A stretch of 64,000 nt of DNA from positions 1-64,000 of the forward strand of contig JACKEN010000013.1 of assembly GCA_020632995.1 (NCBI GenBank), in the 5' to 3' direction. Under the pieces are notes generated by a model. The model worked only from the letters and a program-made list of their open reading frames with translations. It ran no database searches and had not been told where the DNA came from. The DNA is from Deltaproteobacteria bacterium. GTDB lineage: Bacteria > Myxococcota > Kuafuiibacteriia > Kuafuiibacteriales > Kuafuiibacteriaceae. Positions within the stretch are counted from its first letter, which is position 1; each line of letters begins with the position of its first letter. Shown here piece after piece: positions 52,224 to 61,825 of the stretch. The position numbers were made by a program, and so were the translations under genes.

Positions 52224-54511
52224 GCCGCACCCCGCTCCATCGGCCCTCGCCGCACGAGAGCGCGCTCGGCCACGTCACCGGACGGGCCCGCTACGTCGAC
52301 GACCTCGACGCCCCGCCCGGGACCCTGGTGGCCCAGGTGGTGCCCTCGCCGGTCGCCCACGCGCGCATCACCCGGCTCGACGTCACCGCGGCGCGCGCGG
52401 TGCCCGGGGTCCACGCGGTGCTCACCGCGGCCGACATCCCGGGGGTGAACGACATCGCCCCGGTGGCCCACGACGAGCCGCTCCTGGCGGAGGGCGAGGT
52501 CCACTGCGTGGGCCAGGCGGTGGCGGTGGTGGTCGCGGAGTCCTACGCCGCGTGCCGGGCCGCCGCGAAGGCGGTGGTGCTCGAGCTCGAGCCGCTGCCC
52601 GCGATCCTCGACCTCGAGGCCGCGGTGGCGGCGGGTTCGGTGCAAGGCGACCTGCACGAGATGCGGCGGGGCGACGTCGACGCGGCCCTGGCCTCAGCGC
52701 CCGTTCGCTTGAGTGGAACGTACAGGACCCCGGGCCAGGACCACTTCTACCTCGAGACCCACGCCGCCCTCGCCCTCCCCGAGGAGGACGGCGCCCTCTT
52801 CATCCACAGCTCCAGCCAGCACCCGTCCGAGGTGCAGGCGAAGGTGGCCGAGGTGCTCGGGCTGCCGCGGCGGATGGTGCGGGTGCAGGTCACGCGGATG
52901 GGCGGCGGCTTCGGGGGCAAGGAGACCCAGGGCGCGCACTTCGCGGCCCTCGCCGCGCTCGGGGTGCGGGCCACCGGGCGCCCGGTGCGGATCTGGCTGA
53001 ACCGCGACCAGGACATGACCCAGACCGGCAAGCGGCACCCGTTCTACTCAGAATACGAGGCGGGGTTCGACGAGGCGGGGCACATCTTGGGCTTCAAGGT
53101 GAAGACGTGGGCCGACGGCGGGTGGAGCATGGACCTGTCGAAGGCGATCCTGGACCGCTGCCTGTTCCACCTCGACAACGCGTATTACATCCCGAGCCTG
53201 TACTTCTTTGGTCAGGTGGCGCGCACCAACACCCCGTCCAACACCGCGTTCCGCGGCTTCGGCGGCCCCCAGGGGATGGCGGTGGTGGAGGAGGTGATGA
53301 ACCGGGCGGCGGAGCGGCTCGGGCTCGACCCGGCCGAGGTGCGGCGGCGCAACTACTACGGCGACGCGCCGCGCGACCGCACGCCCTACGACCAGGTGGT
53401 GGAGGCGTCGCGGAGCGCGCGCATCCACGCGGAGCTGCTGGAGACGTCGGATTACGAGGTGCGGCGAGCCGAGATCGAGGCCTTCAACGCGAGCAGCCGG
53501 GTGATGAAGCGGGGCATCGCGCTCCAGCCGGTGAAGTTCGGGATCTCGTTCACCCACTCGGTGCTGAACCAGGCCGGGGCGCTGGTGCTGATCTACGCCG
53601 ACGGCTCGGTGCAGGTGAACCACGGCGGCACCGAGATGGGGCAGGGCCTGCACACCAAGATGCGCACGGTGGCCGCCCACGCCCTCGGCGTCTTGCCGGA
53701 GGCGATCCGGGTGATGGCCACCGCCACCGACAAGGTCCCGAACACCTCCGCCACCGCGGCGTCCAGCGGGGCCGACCTCAACGGGGCCGCGGTCAAGCAG
53801 GCCTGCGAGACGCTCCGCGGGCGCCTGGCCGAGGTGGCTGGCACCACGCTCGGGGTGCCGCCGGCCGAGGTGGTGTTCGAGGGCGGCGAGGTGTTCGCGC
53901 GGGGCGGGGCGGGGCGCAAGCTGGCCTTCGGCGAGGTGACCCAGGCCGCCTACCTGGCCCAGGTCTCGCTCTCGGCCACCGGCTTCTACCGCACCCCAGA
54001 CATCCGCTACGACGCCAAGGCGGGGAAGGGGAAGCCGTTCCACTACTACGCCTACGGGGCGGCGGTGGTGGAGGTCGAGGTGAACGGCCTCACCGGCGAG
54101 CATCGGGTGCGTCGGGTCGACATCCTGCACGACGTGGGCGACTCCCTGGTGCCCACCATCGACCGGGGCCAGATCGAGGGCGCGTTCATCCAGGGCCTGG
54201 GCTGGCTCACCTGCGAGGAGCTGGTGACCGATGCGCAGGGCCGCTTGCGCACGCACTCCCCCGACACCTACAAGATCCCCGCCCTCGGCGAGGCCCCCCC
54301 GGACTTCCGGGTGGCCCTCCTCACCGGCGCCACCCAGCACGACGTGGTGCACGGGAGCAAGGCGGTGGGCGAGCCGCCGTTCATGTTGGCGCTCGGGGTG
54401 GTGACCGCCCTCCGCCACGCGGTGGCCGCGTTCCTGCCCGCCGGGGCCGAGGTCGGGTTGAAGGTGCCAGCGACGCCGGAGGCGGTGCTGCGGGCGGTGA
54501 TGGGAGCTTGA
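52220..54511 (+). CDS. xdhB: Xanthine dehydrogenase-type molybdopterin-binding large subunit
   Basis: The 763-aa protein has the Moco-binding features of the XDH family: GRARYVDDLDAPPGTL near the start, GGGFGGKET (Gln/Phe region near the cofactor), NTAFRGFGGPQGMAVVEE, and SGADLNGAAVKQAC. A GSKAVGEPPFML segment carries the catalytic Glu. It oxidises purine or a related heterocycle using water-derived oxygen; the exact substrate is not readable. Together with xdhA it forms a complete enzyme. No Moco-sulfurating XdhC is in the window. Confidence 0.93.
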   Translation: MSRTPLHRPSPHESALGHVTGRARYVDDLDAPPGTLVAQVVPSPVAHARITRLDVTAARAVPGVHAVLTAADIPGVNDIAPVAHDEPLLAEGEVHCVGQAVAVVVAESYAACRAAAKAVVLELEPLPAILDLEAAVAAGSVQGDLHEMRRGDVDAALASAPVRLSGTYRTPGQDHFYLETHAALALPEEDGALFIHSSSQHPSEVQAKVAEVLGLPRRMVRVQVTRMGGGFGGKETQGAHFAALAALGVRATGRPVRIWLNRDQDMTQTGKRHPFYSEYEAGFDEAGHILGFKVKTWADGGWSMDLSKAILDRCLFHLDNAYYIPSLYFFGQVARTNTPSNTAFRGFGGPQGMAVVEEVMNRAAERLGLDPAEVRRRNYYGDAPRDRTPYDQVVEASRSARIHAELLETSDYEVRRAEIEAFNASSRVMKRGIALQPVKFGISFTHSVLNQAGALVLIYADGSVQVNHGGTEMGQGLHTKMRTVAAHALGVLPEAIRVMATATDKVPNTSATAASSGADLNGAAVKQACETLRGRLAEVAGTTLGVPPAEVVFEGGEVFARGGAGRKLAFGEVTQAAYLAQVSLSATGFYRTPDIRYDAKAGKGKPFHYYAYGAAVVEVEVNGLTGEHRVRRVDILHDVGDSLVPTIDRGQIEGAFIQGLGWLTCEELVTDAQGRLRTHSPDTYKIPALGEAPPDFRVALLTGATQHDVVHGSKAVGEPPFMLALGVVTALRHAVAAFLPAGAEVGLKVPATPEAVLRAVMGA

Positions 54512-54514
54512 GCC

Positions 54515-56122
54515 TCAGTTTTCGTGGATGGCGGTGAGGACGCTCGCGTACTGGGTGTACTCGCGCAGGTAGTCGTACGGCAGGTACACGTACCCGCCGT
54601 CGCCCCAGCAGGTGCCCCAGGAGTTCTTCACGATGATGTAGCCGCCGCCGGAGCCCAGGGGCGCATCCGGGAGCAGCTCGCGGAGCTTGTCGTTATCGAG
54701 GTACCCCACCGCGTGCATGATGTGGTTCCCGCGGTTGGTGGACTTCTGGTTGATGGCCGGGATGTCCACGTCGCCCGCCACGTAGTGCACGTACCCGGTC
54801 TCCGCCGCGGCGTCGAACTGGTCGAGCACCGGCACCTGGATCAGCACCGGGTCACCGAGGGCGAGGTAGATCAGGATCCGGAGGAACGAGATCTCCTTGT
54901 CGTTGCGATCCCAGAGCACGTGCCCGGCCTTGAGCCGGATGCCCAGGAAGTCCGGGTTCTTCTCCGGGACCTCGTAGGCGCAGGCGTTGGTGCTGTTGCA
55001 CACCACCGCGCTCTGGTGGCTGCTGTTGGAGCAGGTCTCGGTGTAGCCGTTACATGAGCGCAGGAAGCCGCCCCCCTCCAGCTCGTCCCGGATCAGCGAG
55101 GGGTTGTAGTTCCACTGGTTCTCGAACGGCAGCAGGTACCCCTCCGCGATCGCGTAGTCCAGGGCGTCCGAGATGTAGTAGCCGTCGTGGCGGTCGTCCC
55201 GCAGCCAGTTGAACTTCATCCGGTTGTAGAGGGCCTGCTCCGAGAGGTTGACGCGGGCGTTCAGCCGCCGGTTCACCCAGTGCTCGGTGGCGGAGGCCAC
55301 CGCGAACGCGCAGCAGGTGCCCCGGCCCGCCTGGTTCTTGACGCAGGTCAGCTTGCTCTTGTGGTTGAAGTCGTGGTTCGCGAAGATGCCCCCGGCCTGG
55401 AAGCCACACTGGCCGTCGTCGGCGTATCGATCACCGCCGGTGCCGGTGCCGAGGTCCTCGCTGCAGTCGAACTGGGACGGGAGGATGATCCCCGGGGTCA
55501 CCTCGATGCCCGCGATGATCCCGTCGTGGAAGCTCACCAGCCGAGCGTTGAGGCTGCGGATGTCTTCCACCGTGTAGGCGATGTTGCTCACGACGTCCGG
55601 CTCCGGGAGCTCGAGCTCCTGGCGTAGTGAGGGTGGGGCGGCGTCGTAGAGGGCGCGGTAGATCTCGATCTGGTTGGCGCGGGTGGGGAACACGCGGATC
55701 CCTTGGGCGATGGAGTGGATGGCGTCCCGCTCGCTCAGGTTCACCACCTCGCTCGTGGTGCCGTCGTTGAGGTTGATGGCGTGGCGAACCGCGCCACCAG
55801 GGAGCAACACCACCGACTCCTGGTCCTCGTTCGGCGCGCCTGGGCTCGGATCGATCCCGGTCGCGGTCATGAAGTCCTGGAGCGTCTTCGTGTCCTCCTC
55901 GAGGAGGGTCTCGAGCGCGGCGGCCTGGTCCTCCTCGTCGCTCGCCGCGATCTCGATGATCTTGCCCTGGCTCTCGAGGTCCGCGTACACGTCGTCCGCG
56001 ATTCGGGTGGCTCCTTCCGGCAACGCGGGGAGCTGCGGCTCGGGATCCGAGCTGCTGCAACCCACCATCGCCATCAAAGTGATTCCTGCTGCTCCGGCAC
56101 GCAGCCTGACGCACCGCTTCAT
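54515..56122 (-). CDS. Papain-like (C1) cysteine protease lipoprotein
   Basis: The 535-aa protein has a signal with lipobox MVGC (Cys22), so it is lipid-anchored. Residues ~25-230 are an acidic propeptide-like part. The catalytic domain has VKNQAGRGTCCAFAVASATEHW (Gln of the oxyanion hole and active-site Cys), GNHIMHAVGYL (His) and IIVKNSWGTCWGDGGYVYL (Asn), the papain order. It is longer than typical papains and contains extra Cys, perhaps disulfides. It probably acts in the periplasm or at the surface. It converges on xdhB with a 3-bp gap. Confidence 0.92.
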   Translation of the reverse strand: MKRCVRLRAGAAGITLMAMVGCSSSDPEPQLPALPEGATRIADDVYADLESQGKIIEIAASDEEDQAAALETLLEEDTKTLQDFMTATGIDPSPGAPNEDQESVVLLPGGAVRHAINLNDGTTSEVVNLSERDAIHSIAQGIRVFPTRANQIEIYRALYDAAPPSLRQELELPEPDVVSNIAYTVEDIRSLNARLVSFHDGIIAGIEVTPGIILPSQFDCSEDLGTGTGGDRYADDGQCGFQAGGIFANHDFNHKSKLTCVKNQAGRGTCCAFAVASATEHWVNRRLNARVNLSEQALYNRMKFNWLRDDRHDGYYISDALDYAIAEGYLLPFENQWNYNPSLIRDELEGGGFLRSCNGYTETCSNSSHQSAVVCNSTNACAYEVPEKNPDFLGIRLKAGHVLWDRNDKEISFLRILIYLALGDPVLIQVPVLDQFDAAAETGYVHYVAGDVDIPAINQKSTNRGNHIMHAVGYLDNDKLRELLPDAPLGSGGGYIIVKNSWGTCWGDGGYVYLPYDYLREYTQYASVLTAIHEN

Positions 56123-56254
56123 GTCGAGATCACAGCGCCGTCCGAGATGAGCCGCAAGCTGGTGGAACGGTCGAAATTGAAGCTGACTTGCGGTGGGTCG
56201 GCGGGGTCGATTCTGGGCGGATGGAGTCGCCCCAAACGACAGCGTGAGTGTGAT

Positions 56255-57358
56255 CTACCTCAGCACCGCGCGGTCCCGGCCCTCCTGCTTGGCCGCGTAG
56301 AGCGCCTGGTCCGCGCGCTCCAGCATCTCGAGGCCGGGCTCCGCCTCCTGCAGGCCGACGATGCCGGCGGAGCCGGTGACGTTGATCGTCTTGCCCTTGT
56401 ACTCGATGTTCGCGCGACGCAGGTTGTCGAGCACCTTCTCCGTCAGGCGCAAAGCATCTTGCGGATGAGTGCTGGGCAACAAAACGCAGAACTCCTCGCC
56501 GCCGTAGCGCACCAGCAGATCGCCCTTTCGCAGGTAGCCGCGGATCAGCACCCCCGCGGTGGCCTTCAGGACCGCGTCGCCGCCCTGGTGCCCGTAGGCG
56601 TCGTTGATCTTCTTGAAGTGGTCGAGGTCCAGCATGATGGCCGACAGGGGCTCGCCTGCCGCCTCCGAGAGGGCCACGTAGCGCTCCAGGCTCTCGTCCA
56701 GCACCTTGCGGTTGTCGAGCCCGGTGAGCGGGTCGCGGCGCGCCTCGACGTTGGCCTTCGACAGCTCGATGCGCATCTGCTGCACCTGCTGGCCAAGGTG
56801 CTTGAGCTCGCCGGTGCGCCGGGCCGTCTGGGCGTCCAGCTGCTCGCCGATGACCTCGGCCGACTTCTTCACCTGCTCCTTGAGCTCGGCCAGGGTCAGC
56901 TGGCTCGCCGCGGACTTGAGGGCGGCCAGCTCGTCCGCCATGAGCTGAGCGCCCAGGGCGTCCTGCCGGGCGGACTTCCTGACCCGGGTCATGAGGCCGA
57001 GCAGGATGTCCCGGAGCTCCTGGAGGGCCTCCTTCAGCGACCGCTGCTCCAGGGTGCGACGCTCGAGCACGAACTTCCTGAGGTCGGCGTAGGCCACCTT
57101 CACCGCCCGGGGCTCAGGGCTGCCCACCTCCGGCAGGTCCCCGATGGGGGCGGGGGTGCCCAGGAGGAGGTGCCGCGCCCACGCCTCGCAGCGGGTGGGG
57201 AAGTCCTCCTGATCGGGGGCGTCCAGGTCCACGGCGTGCTGGCCGAGGGTGCGGACGACCGCGGCCAGGGTGTCGGTGGCGGGGTGCACCTCATCATCGG
57301 CCGGGGGCAACCCCGAGGTGGTCTCCTCCGCCGTCGCCTTCTTCGAGAACCAACCCAT
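56255..57358 (-). CDS. GGDEF diguanylate cyclase
   Basis: The 367-aa soluble protein has a helical/coiled N-terminal part (residues ~60-190, AQLMADELAALKSAASQL) and a C-terminal GGDEF domain: DPLTGLDNRKVLDESL, ILDLDHFKKINDAYGHQGGDAVL, and RYGGEEFCVLLP with the catalytic GGEEF. It would make c-di-GMP from two GTP. A product-inhibition RxxD site is not obvious. The ATG at 57358 starts a clear MGWFSKK. It is divergent from the MshEN protein with only 87 bp between starts, which suggests that they are co-regulated. Confidence 0.93.
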   Translation of the reverse strand: MGWFSKKATAEETTSGLPPADDEVHPATDTLAAVVRTLGQHAVDLDAPDQEDFPTRCEAWARHLLLGTPAPIGDLPEVGSPEPRAVKVAYADLRKFVLERRTLEQRSLKEALQELRDILLGLMTRVRKSARQDALGAQLMADELAALKSAASQLTLAELKEQVKKSAEVIGEQLDAQTARRTGELKHLGQQVQQMRIELSKANVEARRDPLTGLDNRKVLDESLERYVALSEAAGEPLSAIMLDLDHFKKINDAYGHQGGDAVLKATAGVLIRGYLRKGDLLVRYGGEEFCVLLPSTHPQDALRLTEKVLDNLRRANIEYKGKTINVTGSAGIVGLQEAEPGLEMLERADQALYAAKQEGRDRAVLR

Positions 57359-57445
57359 CTCCCAGGGGAGGTTCGGAGGGTCCGGGCAGGGGTTGAGCCG
57401 CGGTGCGCCATCGCACGCCGCCTCGGTGCCTGGTAGGCTGCCGCT

Positions 57446-59255
57446 GTGTCCGAGGGCCAGCAGAGGTTGGGGGCGCTCCTCGTGGAGATGGGGTTCGTGG
57501 ATCCGGACGAGCTGTCGGAAGCGCTGGTGGCCCAGCGCACCTCCGACAAGCGCCTCGGCAAGATCCTGATCGAGCGCGGCGTGATCACCGAGGATCGGCT
57601 GGTCCACGCCCTGTCGCGGCAGCTCGGCATCGAGGCCTGCGATCCGATCATGACCCCGGTGCACCCGGCGGTGCTCGCGATGGTGCCGGCCGAGGTGGCC
57701 TTCAAGCACCGGGTCCTGCCGGTGGCCCGCCAGCGGGAGGGGAGCCGCGAGGTCCTCTACGTGGCCACCTCCGACCCCCTCGACCAGGACGCGGCCGGCG
57801 CCCTGCGGCGGGCCCTGCCCCAGACCACCCACCTGAGGTGGATGTTGGCGGGGGAGACCGAGATGGACCTCGCCCTGGCCCGGCACTACGGCGCCCCTTC
57901 GGAGTCCCGGCGGGCCGCGCCCGCGGTGCCGGCCGGCATGACGGTCATCACCGGCGTCCCGGTGGCGGCGCCGCCCCGGCGGCCGAGCGCGGAGAGCCTG
58001 GGCGCTCTGACCAGCCTCAGCACCACCGACGACATCTTCGTCGCGCTGCAGGAGGCGGTGGAGGGGGCCCCGGTCCCGGAGCCGCCGCCCTCTCGGCCCG
58101 AGCTGAGGGTGGTGGACGCGACCTGGCTGGGCCAGCACACCCCGGAGCCCGTCTCGGCCGTGGCGCCGCAGGGCAGCGCCCCGTCCGGGCCCGCGACGCG
58201 GGAGGACGAGCCGAGCGATCTCCCGTTCCCGTCCGAGGTGCCCGAGGAGCCCCGAGGTCGAGGTCGAGCTGGAGGAGGACGGCCCGGAGTCCCTGATCTC
58301 CGATGACCTCGTCCCCAGCCCGGATCCGGCGCCCGCCGCCCTGCCGAAGCCCCCGGCCCGGGCGCCGTCCCTCCTGCCCACGTCGGAGGTGCTCTCCAGG
58401 GGCCCGAGCTGGGGCGATCTGCTCGGGGGCTCCGAGGAGGGCAACGACGCCCTCCTCGGGGTGCTGGCGGAGGCCGCGGCCATGCCCGAGGGGACCCCGT
58501 CGCTGCCCATCCGCTCCGCCGACCTCCCGGTGATGGAGGACGACGACGAGGACGACGACTCGCCGATCTCGCTCCTGCACGAGCCCGAGCCGCTGGACCC
58601 CGAGCACATCTTCAGCCTCGAGACCCCGGTCGAGTTCGAGCGCAGCGTCGAGCCACCCGGTGAGGGGCTGGAGGCGACCCCCGCCTGGGCCGACACCCCG
58701 GTGTGGCACGAGCCACCGCCCGAGCTGCCGGTGCCGTCGCCCCTGGAGCGCGAGCCGGAGGAGGCCGAGGACGCCCCGGGTGAGATCACCGAGGTGGACT
58801 TCCTGGAGCTGGAGCACGCCCACGCCCGCCGCCTTCAGGAGGCCAGGGCGGCCGCCGCGCCCACGAGCTGGCCCGCGCCCGAGGGCGAGTCCATGGACCT
58901 CGACGCCGAGTCCGTGGACCTCGGCTCCGGGTCCCTCGATCTCGCGAGCCGGTCCGTAGACCTCGGGACCGGGTCCGCGGACCTTCCGAACCGGTCCGTG
59001 GACCTGGGCAGCCTGCCCCTCGATCCCGACGCCCTGCCCCAGGGGGCCGCCCCCCACACGCCTGCTGCCCCCGCGCCGTCCGAAGAGTCGGCGCTCGAGG
59101 GGGCGAGGCTCCTGCTCGGGCGCTTCGCGGCGGGGGAGGCGCTCCCGGAGGCGCAGGTGCAATGGATCTTGCGTTTCTTGGCCAGCGCGGCGCTCCACGC
59201 CGACCTGCTCGCCAACGAGGCCGCGCTGCGCTTCGTGGGGCCCCCGCCAGAGTAG
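57446..59255 (+). CDS. MshEN-domain protein (c-di-GMP receptor-like) interrupted by a +1 frameshift
   Basis: From GTG 57446 the N-terminal ~130 residues hold the two MshEN motifs RLGALLVEMGFVDPDELSEA and RLGKILIERGVITEDRLVHA followed by QLGIE, the c-di-GMP-binding signature also found in MshE/PilB and GspE N-termini. No ATPase domain follows. After residue ~266 the frame ends early at 58306, but the next frame (58251-59255) continues with the same acidic Pro-rich style (PEVEVELEEDGPESLISDDL). One extra C in the CCCC run at 58250-58253 explains it. The full product would be ~602 aa. The C-half has a S-x-D-L heptad-like repeat (58888-59010) and a helical end. Confidence 0.75.
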
Positions 59256-59262
59256 GCAGTGC

Positions 59263-60579
59263 TCAGTGCGCGACCGGGCTCGGGCTCGACTCCACCGGCG
59301 GGGCGCCGTGCTCGACCCCGAGGCGGCAGGTGAAGCCCACCAGCGCGCCGCCGCCCGGGCGGTCCTCGGCGTAGGCGCGGCCGCCGTGCACGTCGGCGAT
59401 GCGGGCCACCAGGGCGAGGCCGAGGCCCAGGGTGCCGCGGGCGCCGTTGGGGGCGCGGTGGAAGGGGCGGAACACCGCCTCCTTGGCGTCGTCGGGGATG
59501 CCGGGGCCGTGGTCCTCGACCTCGAAGGCCACGCCGCCGTCCCTGGCCCGGACCCGCAGGAGCTGCGCGCCGCCGCCGTGGACCTGGGCGTTGCGCAGCA
59601 GGTTGGACAGGGCCCGCGCGATCAGGGTCGCGTCGGCCGCCACCGCCGGCAGGTCAGCTTGCACGACGAGCGGGACCTCCTGCAGACCGGCCCGCTGCAG
59701 GGCGCGGCGGGCGGTGACCTCGGGCTCCATCGGCTGGGCGCTCACGCTCTGGAAGTCGAGGCGGCTGTTGGCCAACAGCTCGCCCACCAACAGATCCATC
59801 TCCTGGACCTCGCCGTCGATGTCCAACAGCGCGTGCTGGCGATCCGGCTCCGGCAGGTCGGGGTCGCTCGCCAGCTCGGCCAGGATCCTGAGGTGGCCGA
59901 GCGGGGTGCGGAGCTCGTGCGAGACGGTGGCGAGCAGGGTGCGCTGGTCCTCGACCTGGGCCTCGATGCGCCCCGCCATGTCGTTCACGGTGCGGGCGAG
60001 GTGGCTCAGCTCGTCGTTCCCGTGCACCGGGGTGCGCGCCCGGTAGCGCCCCGCGCCGATGTCCTCGGCCACCCGGGTGAGGTGGGCGAGGGGGCGGGTG
60101 ATCCGGCGGGCGAGGAGGGCCGAGCCCAGCCACAGCACCCCGCCCAGCACCCCGAGGAAGATCGCGAGGCGCGCGCCGCTGCCCCGGTGGCGGTCGCGCC
60201 CCACGCAGAGGTGGACCGCGCCCAGCTGCAGGCTGTCCTGCATCACCGGGGCGTCCAGCTCGTAGCCGGCGCAGGGCGGGCCGTAGGTGCCCAGCCGCTC
60301 GCCGTGGACGTCGCTGACCGCGACGGTGATCATCAGATCCTGGGCCATGCTCCGGGCCAGGCGCTCCCGGGCCGCGGGGTCGTGCCAGGTCTCGGCGAAG
60401 CGGTGCCCGGTGAAGCGGACCAGCCGGGCGAGCTCCGCGTCCCACGGGGTGGGGACGGCGATCGAGAACAGGTGCATGGCCAGCCCCACCATCATGAACG
60501 TCACGATGATGGTGGCGCCGAAGCCGACGAAGAGCTTTCGGTGCAGGCGCCCGCCCAGGTAGCGCAAGACAGCCTTCAT
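59263..60579 (-). CDS. Sensor histidine kinase
   Basis: The 438-aa membrane kinase has an N-terminal transmembrane segment (KLFVGFGATIIVTFMMVGLAM), a periplasmic sensor part of ~120 residues with two Cys, a second transmembrane segment (ARLAIFLGVLGGVLWLGSALL), and a HAMP domain (ARRITRPLAHLTRVAEDIGAG). The phosphoacceptor His is in ATVSHELRTPLGHLRIL, and the ATP site has NLLRNAQVHG, DHGPGIPDDA and GTLGLGLALVARIADVHGG. It overlaps the regulator gene by ATGA and is its cognate kinase. The architecture resembles CpxA-type envelope-stress kinases, and the next gene across is a Spy/CpxP-like protein. Confidence 0.9.
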   Translation of the reverse strand: MKAVLRYLGGRLHRKLFVGFGATIIVTFMMVGLAMHLFSIAVPTPWDAELARLVRFTGHRFAETWHDPAARERLARSMAQDLMITVAVSDVHGERLGTYGPPCAGYELDAPVMQDSLQLGAVHLCVGRDRHRGSGARLAIFLGVLGGVLWLGSALLARRITRPLAHLTRVAEDIGAGRYRARTPVHGNDELSHLARTVNDMAGRIEAQVEDQRTLLATVSHELRTPLGHLRILAELASDPDLPEPDRQHALLDIDGEVQEMDLLVGELLANSRLDFQSVSAQPMEPEVTARRALQRAGLQEVPLVVQADLPAVAADATLIARALSNLLRNAQVHGGGAQLLRVRARDGGVAFEVEDHGPGIPDDAKEAVFRPFHRAPNGARGTLGLGLALVARIADVHGGRAYAEDRPGGGALVGFTCRLGVEHGAPPVESSPSPVAH

Positions 60580-61262
60580 TCGCCGCCCTTCACCAGCACG
60601 TAGCCCACCCCGCGCACGGTCTTGATGAGGGCGGGGCTCTTCGGATCGTCCATCAGCTTCTGTCGGAGGTGCGAGATGTGCACGTCGACCGTGCGCTCGC
60701 CCACCGTGACGTCGGTGCGGCCGGCCTCGCTGAGGAGCGACTCGCGCGGCACCACCCGGCCGGCGCGGCGCATGAGCGCGACCAGGATGTCGAACTCCAG
60801 GCCGGTGAGGTCCACCCGCTGCTCCGCCATCCGGACCTCGCGGGTCTCGACGTCGACCCACAGATCGCCCACCGCGATGCGCTGGGCCAGGGCGTCGGGC
60901 TGGGCGCGCCGGAGCACCGCGCGAATGCGCGCGAGCAGCTCCCGCGGTCCGAAGGGCTTCGGGATGTAGTCGTCGGCCCCGAGCTCGAGGCCCACCACGC
61001 GGTCCGTCTCGTCGCCCTTGGCGGTGAGCATCAACACCGGGAGCGGGCGGTCCGCGCGGATGCGGCGCAGCACCTCGAGGCCGTCCATGCCGGGCATCAT
61101 CATGTCGAGGAGCACCACGTCGAAGACGTCCTGGCTCAGCTGGGCGAGGCCCCGCGGGCCGTCGGGGGCGTGGCTCACCGCGCAGTCGTGGGCGCCCAGG
61201 AACCGGGAGAGGAGCTCGAAGAGCCGATGGTCATCATCGATGAGGAGCACGCGGACGGTCAT
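60576..61262 (-). CDS. OmpR/CpxR-family response regulator
   Basis: The 228-aa protein has an N-terminal receiver (VRVLLIDDDHRLFELLSRFL, VVLLDMMMPGMDGLEVL with phospho-Asp, MLTAKGDETD, IPKPFGPRELLARI) and a C-terminal winged helix (LTGLEFDILVALMRRAGRVV, VGERTVDVHISHLRQKL, IKTVRGVGYVLVKGGE). It is a transcription factor of the OmpR type. The stop overlaps the kinase ATG by 4 bp. It is divergent from the Spy/CpxP-like gene, a likely target. No GTAAA-type CpxR box was seen in the 116-bp spacer between them. Confidence 0.93.
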   Translation of the reverse strand: MTVRVLLIDDDHRLFELLSRFLGAHDCAVSHAPDGPRGLAQLSQDVFDVVLLDMMMPGMDGLEVLRRIRADRPLPVLMLTAKGDETDRVVGLELGADDYIPKPFGPRELLARIRAVLRRAQPDALAQRIAVGDLWVDVETREVRMAEQRVDLTGLEFDILVALMRRAGRVVPRESLLSEAGRTDVTVGERTVDVHISHLRQKLMDDPKSPALIKTVRGVGYVLVKGGE

Positions 61263-61378
61263 GGGCTGCCCCCTCAACCTAGCACCGCGCCCCGGTCGGC
61301 GGGGGTCGGGCGGGCGGCGCGAACACTTCTTCACGCGCCTCGAAACACCCCACAACAGTCGGGTCCCATGGTGGCCTC

Positions 61379-61816
61379 ATGCGAACCCGACTCCTCCCCA
61401 AGATCCTCATCCTCGTCGGCGCGGTGGCGCTCCTGTCCGGCTTCACGCGCTGCGGGCACCACCACCGGCCCGACCCCGAGCGCGTGCAGAAGCACATCAG
61501 CCGCCACGTCGAGGACTTCATCGACGACATCGACGCCACCGAGGCCCAGGCGACCCAGATCCGGGCGCTCGGGCAGCGCGTGTCGGACGAGGTCCCTGAC
61601 GCGATGAAGCAGCACCGGGCCTTCAAGAAGACCCTCACCGACGCGTGGAAGAGCCCCGCGCCCGAGCGTGAGGGCGTGCACCAGGCCCTGGACGCCCAGA
61701 GCCAGCGCGTCACCGCGCTGATGCACCGCATGCTCGACGTCGCCCTCGACCTGCACGACGTGCTGACGCCCGAGCAGCGCCAGGAGATCACGTCCCACCT
61801 CCCCGAGGACGAGTGA
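61379..61816 (+). CDS. Spy/CpxP-like periplasmic protein
   Basis: The 145-aa protein has a signal peptide (MRTRLLPKILILVGAVALLSG) followed by FTRCGHHH, which might be a lipobox Cys. The mature part is highly helical and charged, with FIDDIDATEAQATQIRALGQ and, near the end, LHDVLTPEQRQEITSHL, which has the LTPEQR motif of Spy/CpxP proteins. These are periplasmic chaperones and feedback regulators of CpxA. It is divergent from a CpxR/CpxA-like pair, so the three form a CpxPRA-like module, although the sequence identity to enterobacterial proteins is low. Confidence 0.78.
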   Translation: MRTRLLPKILILVGAVALLSGFTRCGHHHRPDPERVQKHISRHVEDFIDDIDATEAQATQIRALGQRVSDEVPDAMKQHRAFKKTLTDAWKSPAPEREGVHQALDAQSQRVTALMHRMLDVALDLHDVLTPEQRQEITSHLPEDE

Positions 61817-61825
61817 TCGAGCTCC

